A model generated the notes under the pieces. It worked only from the letters and a program-made list of their open reading frames with translations. It was not told where the DNA came from and ran no database searches. Positions 36,610 to 45,411 of a stretch of DNA of 64,000 nt are shown here, piece by piece (position 1 is the first letter of the stretch; every line of letters starts with the position of its first letter). The stretch spans positions 34,241 to 98,240 of the forward strand of contig JALHQO010000013.1 in assembly GCA_022841905.1 (NCBI GenBank), given 5' to 3'. The DNA is from Hyphomonadaceae bacterium. GTDB taxonomy: Bacteria > Pseudomonadota > Alphaproteobacteria > Caulobacterales > Aquidulcibacteraceae. The translations under genes and the position numbers were made by a program.

Positions 36610-38586
36610 TCACCGCCCCGTTCTGAGCCGCACACCCAGGCGCAGCGCCTGTGGCGGCCCGAGGCTCTCGATCCCGCCCGCCGTTTCCGCCGTTTCGACC
36701 GTGGCATCGAGCGCATTGTCGAGCGCGGCATAGATGGAGACCGTATCCGTCAGCGCCTGCTCGGCGCGCAAATCGAGCACGGTGGCTGCCTCCAGCACGC
36801 GGCTATTCAGATCATCCTCGAAGCGATCGCTTTCATAGCGCAGGTCGGCGGAGAGGGTGGTCGCCTCCGTCGCGCGCCAAACCAAGCCAGCGGCGGCGCT
36901 CCATTCCGCGGCTTGCGCTGGCCGCAGGCCGTCGAGAGAACCGCCATCGAAGCGGGCATCGGTGTAGCTCATCGCCGCGCGCCAAGAGAGTGTAGCGCCG
37001 AGCGCGCCTTGCGCCTCGGCTTCGATGCCAGTCGCTTCGATCACACCGGCATTCTGTCGCTGTCGATAGGCGCCGCCCGCCGGTACGAATACGCCAGGCG
37101 GAAACGTGCCCGGCCCGGCGCCTAGCGTGACATTCACAATCGCGTCCTCCAGGCGCGCCGCAAACAGACCGACACTCCACGACCATGCACGATGCTCTCC
37201 GCCAATGGCCCCGTCGAGCCCAAGCAAACGCTCCGGCTCAAGCAGCGCATTTGCTTCGGTAACGTCATTGCCGACACGGAAGGGGCGGTGAAGCTCGTTT
37301 AGTGTCGGCGGCCGGAAACCCGCATACGCTGCGCCGCGAACAAAATAGTCGCCAAACTCACGCCGCACGCCAAAGCGCGCAGTCGGCGCAATCGTCTCCG
37401 TATCGTCGGGCAAGAACTCCAGCGTCGGCGCGCCGGTCGCCAGCAAGCGCTCGATCCGTTCGCCATCCTCGGCGCGGTTGACATCAACGCGCGCTCCGCC
37501 CGAGACGAGCCAATCGCCAAACGTGCGCCAGCTTTCGGCGTAGACGCCTGCCGTGAGCGTGCGCCCGCCCGCGATGCGTGAGCGCGTGAACGCGCCGCCC
37601 ATGAACGAGAACAGTTCGCGCGTCTCGCCATCGGCCGCGCGCAAATCGGCGCCGATCTCCAGACCGCCCGCGTCATCGCTCCAGCGTATCGCCGCATTGC
37701 CGCCCCAGCCGAGCGCGGGCGTTTCATACTGCACGCTCGCCGGTGTCGTTGTGCTGCGATCCGGCGCGGTTGCGACGGAGGAGTTGTATAAATCCGATTG
37801 CAGCGTCCACGCTTGCACGCGCCACGCAAACGGCCCAGCCGGATCGGCCAATGTAAAGCTCAAGCTTGAGCCTTCGGAGCGCGACTCCGCGCCAACGAGC
37901 CCAGCGCTGCGCCATTCCGAATACGCGCCCAGTCGCGCCGCAAACACCAGATCGTCGCCGCGCCACTCCAACCTCGTCACGCCGGCGAACGAATCGGACG
38001 CCAGCGCCACATCCGCCGCCCCGCGTCCTTCGCGCACCGCGACCCAACCGTCGCTCCGTTGCGCTGATGCGCCCAGCATCCATGAAAATGCGCCGCTGGT
38101 CGCTTCGCCGATGCCGGCCAATCGCCCGTAGCCAAGCGCGTCGCCTTCGGCTGTCAGCACCGCGCCTTGCCCCCGCCGTTCACGCAACCGCACAGCGCCC
38201 GTCAGCGCGCCGGCGCCATAAGGTCCAGCGCCTGCGCCGCGCACGATGTCGGCGCCTTCGATCGTCTCAGCCGGAAGCGCGCCCCAGATCACCCAGCCGC
38301 CGAACGGGTCGTTCATCGGCTGGCCGTCGAGCGTCACCAGCGCGCGACCCGCACCGGACGGCGCAATCGCACGCAGCGATAGGCCCTGAATGGTCGGGTT
38401 GGCTGCGGCGCTATCGTTGCGCCGGAACAGCGCTACACCCGGCACAACGCGCAGCGCCTCATCCAAGCGGACCGCATCCTCGATCGCCTGCGCATTGACT
38501 TCGACGCGCGCGTAAACATCCTCGCCCGCCGCCTCCGGCAGGCGCGGGGCGGTTACGATGATTTCTTCAGCACCTTGGCAATCCAC
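36610..38586 (-). CDS. TonB-dependent receptor without a visible signal peptide
   Basis: A 658-residue outer-membrane receptor. The plug domain (about 20-130) is intact, with the EEIIVTAPR TonB-box-like start, VPGVALFRRNDSAAANPTIQG and VRGAGAGPYGAGALTGAVRL, followed by a beta-barrel ending in LRLGVRLRTGR. Typical relatives import siderophores, cobalamin or copper; ligand unknown. The reading frame begins with GTG only 6 bases after the upstream peptidase stop and directly enters mature sequence, with no hydrophobic signal. It may be truncated at the 5' end or a nearby frameshift may hide the signal. Confidence 0.85.
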   Translation of the reverse strand: MDCQGAEEIIVTAPRLPEAAGEDVYARVEVNAQAIEDAVRLDEALRVVPGVALFRRNDSAAANPTIQGLSLRAIAPSGAGRALVTLDGQPMNDPFGGWVIWGALPAETIEGADIVRGAGAGPYGAGALTGAVRLRERRGQGAVLTAEGDALGYGRLAGIGEATSGAFSWMLGASAQRSDGWVAVREGRGAADVALASDSFAGVTRLEWRGDDLVFAARLGAYSEWRSAGLVGAESRSEGSSLSFTLADPAGPFAWRVQAWTLQSDLYNSSVATAPDRSTTTPASVQYETPALGWGGNAAIRWSDDAGGLEIGADLRAADGETRELFSFMGGAFTRSRIAGGRTLTAGVYAESWRTFGDWLVSGGARVDVNRAEDGERIERLLATGAPTLEFLPDDTETIAPTARFGVRREFGDYFVRGAAYAGFRPPTLNELHRPFRVGNDVTEANALLEPERLLGLDGAIGGEHRAWSWSVGLFAARLEDAIVNVTLGAGPGTFPPGVFVPAGGAYRQRQNAGVIEATGIEAEAQGALGATLSWRAAMSYTDARFDGGSLDGLRPAQAAEWSAAAGLVWRATEATTLSADLRYESDRFEDDLNSRVLEAATVLDLRAEQALTDTVSIYAALDNALDATVETAETAGGIESLGPPQALRLGVRLRTGR

Positions 38587-38592
38587 GTGGCC

Positions 38593-40359
38593 TCACTCCG
38601 CCCCGTCGAGCGCCTCGTACGTCACCAGCGTAAAGCGCGTGCGCTCGCTGTCGCGCATTCTTTGCGCGATGACTTCATGGAGATCGGGCCGCCACGTTGT
38701 CCAGCGGTCGATGAAGGCGTTGGCTGCGGCGCGATCGCCGTTGCGTTGCAGCGCCAAGGTTTCGCGCAGTAGGGACGTCACCGCCCCCGGATAGCGCCGG
38801 TGATCGATGCACAGCTGCCCATTCTCGAAGCGCAACGCGCCCTGGTCCAAGAACCAATTCCACTGGATCAGCTGCATGGTCTGATACGGCTGCTCGCGAC
38901 GCGGCCGGTTTTTCTGCAGAACACGGCGAATGCCCGAGGCGTAAATTGCTTGCAGCTGTGCGTCGCTGATCCGTCCGCGCTCGTTTAGAATCCGCGCCGC
39001 CGTGAGCGACACCAGGTCCGCCTTCATCTCTTCCAGCAGCGAGGCATTGTCCTCCAGCGCCACATCGAGATCGCGGCCATCGGCGGTTTGATCGACGCCG
39101 AGATAATGGCCGACCTCGTGCCATAGTGTGCGATAAAAGCCGCCCTCCGGCGTCAGCTGGCTTGCCTGCGCCGGCACGATCGCCGATTGGAACGCCCGAT
39201 TCGTCTCCTGGAACAGTTCGTCATTCAGCAGGATGTTGCCGCGCATCAGGATGGTGCGCCCATACTGGCGTGCGAGATAGGCGTCGTTGGGCAGGATCGT
39301 CGCCGTATTGGCGCCGCGCGCTTGACCGAAATCGGCGATGATATTGTAGACGCCGACCGGAATGTCGCTACGCACCTCGCGGTGATGCTCATACGGCAGC
39401 GCGTTTTCGACCACCTGAATGTCGGCCAAAGCCGCCTGCAACTCATCGCTCCGCGGTCGGTCGCGCACGAGCAGGGAAAGCGAGAAGAACGTCTTCACTC
39501 CGAAGAGGGCATCGTCATAGGTCTCGTAGGCGCCGATCTGCGCATTGAGATTGCCGGTGAATTGGCCGGTAATCCAAGCTGCGTCGCCGCCCTCATAATC
39601 ATCCGCCAATAGATCGCGCGCCCGCAACCGCAGATATCGCGCGAACGCTGCATCGCCGCTCTCGACGTGCGCCGCCGCCGCATTCAGCCGCTCGTAGATG
39701 AAGAAAATGTTCTCTGCGTACGCCACGGAATACGGCACGGCCAGATAATCAGCGCTCTCACGAAAGCGCGCACGCAAGCCTGGGTGCAAAGTGTCGAGCG
39801 CCGGATAGCGATCGAGCGTGCTGAGCGCCCGGCGTCTGTTTTCAGGCGTCGCCGACCACACCACGCCGCGATCATCCAGCAATTCGTCGCGGCGCTCCGG
39901 ATGCGCAGCGAAATAGGCATCCATCGTCTCGCGCGTGACGCCGGCCGGATACACATTTCGCGCCGGCGCCTCCGGCGCGACGGAGAGAAACGCCTCGCGC
40001 GTGTTGTCCAAGGTGGACGCAATTGGCCCGCTGTTCAGCCGAAAGAGATCGTGCTCAAGCGCAAGCTCCGGATGCGCCGCCAGGTAGTCCGCCGCCGCCA
40101 AAGCCTGCGGGTGGCGCTGCTGCAGATAGAGCTGATGCATGCGCTCGCCCGCCTGCAGCAATTCGCTCACCGCCGCCCGCTCACCCGCGCTCAAGGCGGA
40201 GAGGTCGGGATTCAAATGCGTGCGCTGCGTGCGATCCAGGATTTGCTCTATCCGCGCATCGTCCCAAGCCGGCGCTATGCCGGCGGAGGAGACGGGCGTT
40301 GCCCCCGGCGTGGCGCAGGCGGCGAGCGAAACGGCGGCGGCGAACAGGAAATGGCGCAT
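38593..40359 (-). CDS. M49/dipeptidyl-peptidase III-like zinc metallopeptidase lipoprotein
   Basis: A 588-residue lipoprotein (signal and lipobox LAACATPG). The zinc motif is WHEVGHYLG, and about 30 residues later comes LLEEMKADLVSL, the third-ligand helix typical of DPP III-like (M49-related) enzymes, although this HExxH lacks the extra residue of classical DPP III (HExxGH). The long helical N-terminal half fits this family. It would cleave short peptides in the periplasm or outer membrane. Alternative starts lie 4 and 9 codons upstream. The TonB-receptor gene follows after 6 bases, so they may be co-expressed. Confidence 0.8.
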   Translation of the reverse strand: MRHFLFAAAVSLAACATPGATPVSSAGIAPAWDDARIEQILDRTQRTHLNPDLSALSAGERAAVSELLQAGERMHQLYLQQRHPQALAAADYLAAHPELALEHDLFRLNSGPIASTLDNTREAFLSVAPEAPARNVYPAGVTRETMDAYFAAHPERRDELLDDRGVVWSATPENRRRALSTLDRYPALDTLHPGLRARFRESADYLAVPYSVAYAENIFFIYERLNAAAAHVESGDAAFARYLRLRARDLLADDYEGGDAAWITGQFTGNLNAQIGAYETYDDALFGVKTFFSLSLLVRDRPRSDELQAALADIQVVENALPYEHHREVRSDIPVGVYNIIADFGQARGANTATILPNDAYLARQYGRTILMRGNILLNDELFQETNRAFQSAIVPAQASQLTPEGGFYRTLWHEVGHYLGVDQTADGRDLDVALEDNASLLEEMKADLVSLTAARILNERGRISDAQLQAIYASGIRRVLQKNRPRREQPYQTMQLIQWNWFLDQGALRFENGQLCIDHRRYPGAVTSLLRETLALQRNGDRAAANAFIDRWTTWRPDLHEVIAQRMRDSERTRFTLVTYEALDGAE

Positions 40360-40451
40360 GGCGGCTAACATGGAGCGCTCAGCCATCGAAGGCGAGACAA
40401 CTTATCGAAAAGAAGGCGTCAGCCATCCGAAGCTCGCAGCCGGAATGCGCC

Positions 40452-40524
40452 GTCCTCTTACGCTAAAGCTTCGGAGGACATCCTATTCTCGCTTCGCGAG
40501 CGTAGGATGGTGCGGGAAGAGGAC
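40452..40524. repeat. Nested palindromic repeat (hairpin) upstream of the metallopeptidase
   Basis: Outer arms GTCCTCTT and AAGAGGAC enclose a stronger inner hairpin: CATCCTA-TT-CTCGC, loop TTC, GCGAG-CG-TAGGATG. This shape (strong stem with GCTTCGCGAGC tip) is that of a dispersed intergenic palindrome rather than a terminator, as no T tract follows on either strand. It sits next to the integrase relic, so it may mark an old insertion boundary. Confidence 0.65.
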
Positions 40525-40639
40525 TCGGCATCTTCATCGACCGATTTGAATAAAAAGAGATAACTAGATTTCGGATTCGACCCGATACCGACAATGATAC
40601 CGGCACGTGAGAAGAGTGCCCGAGTTCGAGTGCGCTCTA

Positions 40640-40939
40640 GGCCATCTTCGCCTTGTTCTTACAGCAGCTCGCACGCGCGCGGCAAGCGCGAGTTGGACGG
40701 TGTTGGATTGTGAGGCCTGTCGTTGGCCAGTGTTTCCCCCTTCCCAGAACCGCACTGGCGGGCCGCCGGCGATCTCACTGAGCAGACCTGCGCCGCACGG
40801 GCGCGACCCTGATGGCGGAGATCGGCGTCTCCGGCGATGTGATCAGCCGCATTCTAAATCACACACCCCCGGACCCCAGGTCACGAAGATCTATAATCGC
40901 TTCGACTACGAGCCGCAGAAGCGTGAGGCGTTGGGGTGA
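40640..40939 (+). pseudogene. Decayed tyrosine recombinase (phage-type integrase) fragment
   Basis: The catalytic C-terminus of an integrase is recognisable across at least two reading frames. One frame gives LRLVLTAAR...ASWTVLDCEACRWPVFPPSQNRTGG. A second gives DLRRTGATLMAEIGVSGDVI and SRILNHTPP (catalytic Arg and His). The first frame resumes with GPQVTKIYNRFDYEPQKREAL (TxxY catalytic Tyr). A stop directly precedes DLRRT and about 20 codons seem lost between ISLSR and DLRRT. The N-terminal two thirds are missing. It cannot be functional and marks a former mobile element. The following 267 bases to the porin gene hold nothing else I recognise. Confidence 0.8.
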
Positions 40940-41206
40940 AGCCCGTTGAGGGACACCGATCGCCCGCCTAGTCGCAAGTATTGGGATGGACCGGCCCGAA
41001 CGTGCCTCTGTCTTGTCGCTCGTATAGCTTTGGCGATAGGGCAGGGATTGGCCCATTCGCGCCGCTCACAAACGGCCGACGCACACTTGTCGCGGTGGGC
41101 ACACTTCGGCCAGTGATCTTCCCCCGGCCTATGCGCGGCCGGAAGATCATCGAGACGCCGCGGCTCTCCTTGCGGAGTGCTCTTAAACCGAAAGTTGACG
41201 AAGCAA

Positions 41207-41950
41207 TTACTGAATGGCGTATGCGCGTTGATACAGCGGCGTCTTCGTTTCGAATGGCGTGGCATTGTCTCGTTCGCGCAGCGTGCCGCCCCAATTCCAA
41301 CGCACGCCGAACGTGAACGTTTCGAAGTCGCCGAACACGTCTAGGTCGAAAGTCTCATACGAAGCGCGAAAGCTCACCGGCAAGGTGAAGGGTTGCCACT
41401 CCGCGTTGACCCCGATTGTGGTAGTGTCGAGATCGCCGCCGCCTGCGTCGAGATTGCCGACGCCGTAGGCGCCGCCGACGCGGAAATTGTCGGACAGGTA
41501 CCAGTTCAAACCGACATCGGCATTCCAGCTGTCGAGATCGACCAGAAACTCGGTTTCACCAACGGTGTAACTGCCGCCGATGACCGTGCTGGGGCCCAGA
41601 TTAAGGGTGCCTTCGATGCCATAAGCCGTTTCGTTGGTGCTGTCGGAACCATCGGGGTCGATACTCGTCTGCGCAACGATGCCGCCGAGACGCCAACCGT
41701 CGCCATTGTAGTAGAGATGGCCAGCGAGGGTGTAATGATCGACATCGCCGTCGGTCGAACCGAAGCCGCCATCGACCTGGTAGCCGATCGAACCGCTGGC
41801 AGCGCCGAACGCGGCTTCAGCCTGCCATACATCATCCGTATCTCCGTCAGTGTTTCCGAGGTTGAGACCAACGTGACCACCGGCCTGAGCCATGGCCGGA
41901 GTAGCCGTGAGCAGAGCAGCGGCGGCTGCAAGCAATGCGATTTTCTTCAT
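41207..41950 (-). CDS. Outer-membrane porin-like beta-barrel protein
   Basis: A 247-residue exported protein: signal peptide ending in AMAQ near residue 22, then alternating amphipathic strands with Gly/Asp-rich turns (VGLNLGNTDGDTDD, GIEGTLNLGPSTVIGGSYTVGETEF, NADVGLNWYLSDNFRVGGAYGVG, TFGVRWNWGGTL), as in small outer-membrane barrels. No specific family is assigned. A GAGGGGG Shine-Dalgarno sequence precedes the ATG. It is transcribed alone. The C-terminal residues after TLRERD are not a clean barrel end and may be an added tail. Confidence 0.75.
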   Translation of the reverse strand: MKKIALLAAAAALLTATPAMAQAGGHVGLNLGNTDGDTDDVWQAEAAFGAASGSIGYQVDGGFGSTDGDVDHYTLAGHLYYNGDGWRLGGIVAQTSIDPDGSDSTNETAYGIEGTLNLGPSTVIGGSYTVGETEFLVDLDSWNADVGLNWYLSDNFRVGGAYGVGNLDAGGGDLDTTTIGVNAEWQPFTLPVSFRASYETFDLDVFGDFETFTFGVRWNWGGTLRERDNATPFETKTPLYQRAYAIQ

Positions 41951-42075
41951 TTTGGTTTCCCCCTCGGCTAATAAGTGAGCAAACTAAGGCGCTGGGAAAA
42001 AGAGCGCGCTACCCAAATGGGTAGTGCGCGCCGGAGATTGGCGGAGGATGATATTGCTCCCAAATGGAGCCGCTT

Positions 42076-42609
42076 ATGCGCGTCGCCGTCTCTGCGCTCT
42101 GCGCGCTTGCTCTTGCCGCGTGCGAACAAACGGCAACCCATCCGACGCCTGACATACCCCCCTCGGCGGCGACGCCCGAAGCGTCATCGGCGCTGGATGC
42201 GAATGAAATCACAACGGCGGAGGCGATCAATGCCTGCTACCTGACCGCCGCTCAGGTCTCAGAGGCACTCGGGGGCAGTTACTCAGACGGTGTCGCCAGC
42301 CAGATCATTCCGCAGATGCGCTCTTGCGCTTATGACGCCCAAGAGAACCAGTTGCGCGTCAACGTCACTTGGATCGATCCGACGCAAGTGAGTGCTTGGC
42401 GCGCACAATTGCGTACGCCGCTGGCGGGACAAGTCTCTGATGTCACTGGCGATGACGACGGCGCCATTTTCCAAATGCAGGCCGATATCGGCACCTGCGC
42501 GATCATTTTCGTGCGTGGCAACCTGCAATACGAGCTGCGCTCGATGACTTGCAGAGGCGCTCCCGACGCTGAGCGCGTGCGGCTGTTGCGTCTACCGCGG
42601 CCGGCCTGA
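42076..42609 (+). CDS. Putative lipoprotein, unknown function
   Basis: A 177-residue protein with a lipoprotein signal (LALAACEQ) and a Pro/Thr/Ala linker; the body contains four cysteines that could form disulfides (NACYLTA, RSCAYDA, GTCAII, MTCRG). No known domain is recognised. The chosen ATG has a GGAG element upstream; an ATG 4 codons earlier is also in frame. It is followed by another secreted protein after 46 bases, possibly in the same transcript. Confidence 0.75.
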   Translation: MRVAVSALCALALAACEQTATHPTPDIPPSAATPEASSALDANEITTAEAINACYLTAAQVSEALGGSYSDGVASQIIPQMRSCAYDAQENQLRVNVTWIDPTQVSAWRAQLRTPLAGQVSDVTGDDDGAIFQMQADIGTCAIIFVRGNLQYELRSMTCRGAPDAERVRLLRLPRPA

Positions 42610-42655
42610 GCCAGGCTGGCCCGCGCAAGCGAGGACGATCACTAGGAGTGAAAAA

Positions 42656-43129
42656 ATGCGTGTGAACATCCGAGCTTTTCTATCCGCCATTGCCATCTCG
42701 CTGGCGATGGCTGGCACTGCCGATGCTCAGTACCAGATCGCCCCGGGCGCATTGCGCAACGCCAGCCAGCCGATCATCGTTAATTGTCAGGGGAGCGAGC
42801 GCTCTCCCTTTAGCAACGCGCTGCTTTGTCTAGGTTTCGCTGAGATCACGCTGAACTCCGACGGGCCGGGCGCCATGGTGGGGCTGAACCTCACTGCGCC
42901 AAACACTCATTGCTCGGAAGTCCAATACTTCGTTCAGCGCGTTGCCACTGAAAGAGGTGTAACGTCGAATCGCCTGGGTCCGGGGGAGAGCGAAGTGCTC
43001 CCAATCGCTGACGATCTACCCCGCGGCGCCCACAGCTATCGCATCTGGGCGTGGGGCCACATCGGCGGATGCATGCGGGACCAATTTCTTTCGTTCGGGG
43101 TGTTCGCCGAACCAACGATCATTCCCTGA
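42656..43129 (+). CDS. Secreted protein, unknown function
   Basis: A 157-residue exported protein with a signal peptide (cleavage near ADAQ, residue 25) and six cysteines (NCQGS, LLCLGF, THCSEV, GGCMRD and others) suggesting disulfides. The mature part looks beta-rich. No family recognised. An AGGAGT Shine-Dalgarno sequence precedes the ATG by 7 bases. A bidirectional terminator follows 3 bases after its stop. Confidence 0.75.
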   Translation: MRVNIRAFLSAIAISLAMAGTADAQYQIAPGALRNASQPIIVNCQGSERSPFSNALLCLGFAEITLNSDGPGAMVGLNLTAPNTHCSEVQYFVQRVATERGVTSNRLGPGESEVLPIADDLPRGAHSYRIWAWGHIGGCMRDQFLSFGVFAEPTIIP

Positions 43130-43132
43130 ACC

Positions 43133-43169
43133 AAAGACGGCGCGCGCCTTAGCGGCGCACGCCGTCTTT
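43133..43169. terminator. Bidirectional intrinsic terminator
   Basis: Inverted repeat AAAGACGGCG and CGCCGTCTTT (10 of 10 pairs) with further GC pairing inside and TTAG-type loop sequence. The outer A and T runs let it act in both directions, ending the secreted-protein message on one strand and the LuxR-type regulator message on the other. It sits exactly between their stop codons. Confidence 0.75.
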
Positions 43170-43183
43170 ACGCCCGCAAGTCC

Positions 43184-44308
43184 CTACCCGCCGGGTTGGT
43201 GCGCAACCGGCAACGCCCGCAAGGCGGCCACGACGCGCGCCTGGTCCGGGGCGCCGGTTTTCTGCAATACGCCCTTCAGCATATAGCGCACGGCGTTCTC
43301 GGAGACCCCTCTGCGCCGAGCGAAATTCTGCAATGTCTCGCCGTCCGCCAGTGCGGCAGCTAGGCGTGCTTCGGTTGGCGTGAAGCCGTACCAAGCCGCC
43401 AGGTGATCCATCGGGATCGTGGGCGCTTTCGCTTTGGCGCCGATGGTGAGCAGAATTGATGCGCCCTCAACGAATCCATCGAGCGCCATCACGCGCTGAG
43501 AGGCGATACGGACTGCAAGCACCGCATGCTCTTCGCTATCCGCCGCGGTGACGTTGAAGGCGGCGCTTGCCGATCCATCGGCGGCGGCCAATCGCTGAAG
43601 CGCTGCCTGAGCATCGCTTTGCGTAAACCACCAACGGCCGTTGGTGATGCCAGCAACCCCAGCATCGATGTATTCGCGCGCGCGCGGATTGGCGTTGATA
43701 ACGCTCATGTCCGAGCCCAGCGCCACAACGCCCGCCGTCGCCAAGGCCAAGGAGGCCTCAGCGCTCGAGGCGCGCAAGTCAGCATCGGCAATGCGCCGGC
43801 TGATGCGTACCGCGCGTTGGAGGTGTGGCGCCACAAGCCGCGCGCCGCGCCGTAACCCCTCAATGTCCTGGCCGTCTGGCCCCGCGACAAGGAACGCCAA
43901 ACGTCTCTTCTCATTACGATCGAGAACCACAGCTAAGGCCCGAACTATGGACCATGTGCTCAGAAAGTGCTTGTAGAGTTCACTTTCGAACAATTCTTCA
44001 CGCGGACAGATTTCATCGGTATCGACAACACGTCCAACCGGTTGCAGCGCGATTTTGTGGCTCCAGGGATGTGTCCCTGCAAAGTGCGCGGAATAGAGCT
44101 CCCGCGCGGGCGGAGAAACGTTGGCGGCGGCGACGAACTGCGCGCCGACCTGCGGCGCTTGCTCCCAGACCAGGAAACACACGTCCCAATGTGGCGGGCT
44201 GTACGCCTCCACAAAGTTGACGATAGCGTCATCCCAAGTTGAGACATCGAGCGCGGCCTCGTAGATCGCGTCTACGACCCGGCTGAATTTCTGCAGTTCC
44301 TCGTGCAT
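43184..44308 (-). CDS. LuxR-type HTH transcriptional regulator
   Basis: A 374-residue regulator with a C-terminal LuxR/GerE helix-turn-helix (FTPTEARLAAALADGETLQNFARRRGVSENAVRYMLKGVLQKTGA, about 305-355). The N-terminal 180 residues and central part (ALATAGVVALGSDMSVINANPRAREYI) look like a PAS/GAF-type sensor without a known ligand pocket. No quorum-sensing autoinducer domain is evident. It stands alone; its target genes are unknown. Confidence 0.85.
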   Translation of the reverse strand: MHEELQKFSRVVDAIYEAALDVSTWDDAIVNFVEAYSPPHWDVCFLVWEQAPQVGAQFVAAANVSPPARELYSAHFAGTHPWSHKIALQPVGRVVDTDEICPREELFESELYKHFLSTWSIVRALAVVLDRNEKRRLAFLVAGPDGQDIEGLRRGARLVAPHLQRAVRISRRIADADLRASSAEASLALATAGVVALGSDMSVINANPRAREYIDAGVAGITNGRWWFTQSDAQAALQRLAAADGSASAAFNVTAADSEEHAVLAVRIASQRVMALDGFVEGASILLTIGAKAKAPTIPMDHLAAWYGFTPTEARLAAALADGETLQNFARRRGVSENAVRYMLKGVLQKTGAPDQARVVAALRALPVAHQPGG

Positions 44309-44619
44309 GCGCCGCGCCCAGCTCAGCGCGGATCATGCGATCGCAGGCGCCGATGTGCAATATGGATGCGAATCCGAGCCGTGCGACCGACGGTGAGTGA
44401 GAGGCAGTTTCCGGCGCGAATGGCCCGGTCGGACGGTCGGGGCTGAACCGGCAGCTCTTGAGTGAAGCGCGCGCTGATGTCGTATGGCCGTTCTCGGCGA
44501 CTTTGAGCCGGATCGCCAAGCAGACGATCAATTACCGTTTATGAGCGACCCCGCCGCCAACGCATCGTCCCCACGCCGAGCACGAGGCGTGATAGGGTCT
44601 CGGGGAATGGAGGCCCGAT
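44309..44619. other. Intergenic region, no feature recognised
   Basis: This 311-base gap between the divergent LuxR-type regulator and a secreted protein probably holds promoters for both, but I see no convincing -35/-10 pair, operator, RNA gene or conserved ORF. ORFs on the minus strand here have poor codon use and no homology. A GGAGG sequence at the right end belongs to the next gene. Confidence 0.5.
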
Positions 44620-45120
44620 ATGAGTAAGCGCCGCACGGTCATCTGGACTGCCGTTGCCTTCCTGACGGTTCTGGGCGCTTGCGGGCCGACGCACGCGCAA
44701 TCGCTCTACGACACACTCACGCACAACGGCGCTTGCTTCGCGCGTACCTATGACGAAGCGCACTTGCGCGCGCATCCTGATCAGACGGTGACGCACTTTT
44801 TTCTTGGCGATCCAGGGCCGGACTGGGTCGAGGCCCAAACGCCTGCGCACTACAATCTGGCATTTGGTTTCCAAGTTGTGGGCAGCACCGATACATACTC
44901 AGGTGTCGCTATTTGCGAACCACAAGGCGCTCTAGCCGCGTGCGATATCGAGGGTGACGGTGGCAGCTTCACTGTTGAGCGCAATGGCGCCGGCCTGCGC
45001 ATAAGGCTTGAGCGGATGCAGGTGGAGGGAATGCAGGACTTCAGCCCCGATCTCGCGCTTAGGGATAATCGCGTGATGCTCCTTGGGCCTGCGCAAAGCT
45101 CAATGTGCCAAGCGGAATAG
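44620..45120 (+). CDS. Secreted protein, unknown function
   Basis: A 166-residue exported protein with a signal sequence (residues 1-27, ending THAQ; the GACG within it could alternatively be a lipobox). The body has a few cysteines and a beta-rich look, with no recognised domain. A GGAGG Shine-Dalgarno sequence precedes the ATG. The following 291 bases to the next gene contain no ORF I would call. Confidence 0.7.
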   Translation: MSKRRTVIWTAVAFLTVLGACGPTHAQSLYDTLTHNGACFARTYDEAHLRAHPDQTVTHFFLGDPGPDWVEAQTPAHYNLAFGFQVVGSTDTYSGVAICEPQGALAACDIEGDGGSFTVERNGAGLRIRLERMQVEGMQDFSPDLALRDNRVMLLGPAQSSMCQAE

Positions 45121-45411
45121 CGCAGTTCAGGAGTGGTGGGTTTCGGCGACGGCCTGCCTAAGCGCCCGCAGCATTACCGGCGACGCGATTGGATCGACTC
45201 AGCCATTCGTAAGAAAATGGCGACCCGGGCATCGCTGGCCCAGTGCGGACATTGGGCGCTTCCGCCTGCATGAAGAGGTGTCGAGGCCCGGACCTGATCA
45301 GGAGGTTGCAAGCGACGGAATCTAGCGTGTGGCACGTTATCTCGGCGGCACAGTTTCTATAGGCGGACGGGTTTCGCAAGAAGGCCTCCGAGATTTTCGA
45401 GGGGACGGTCG

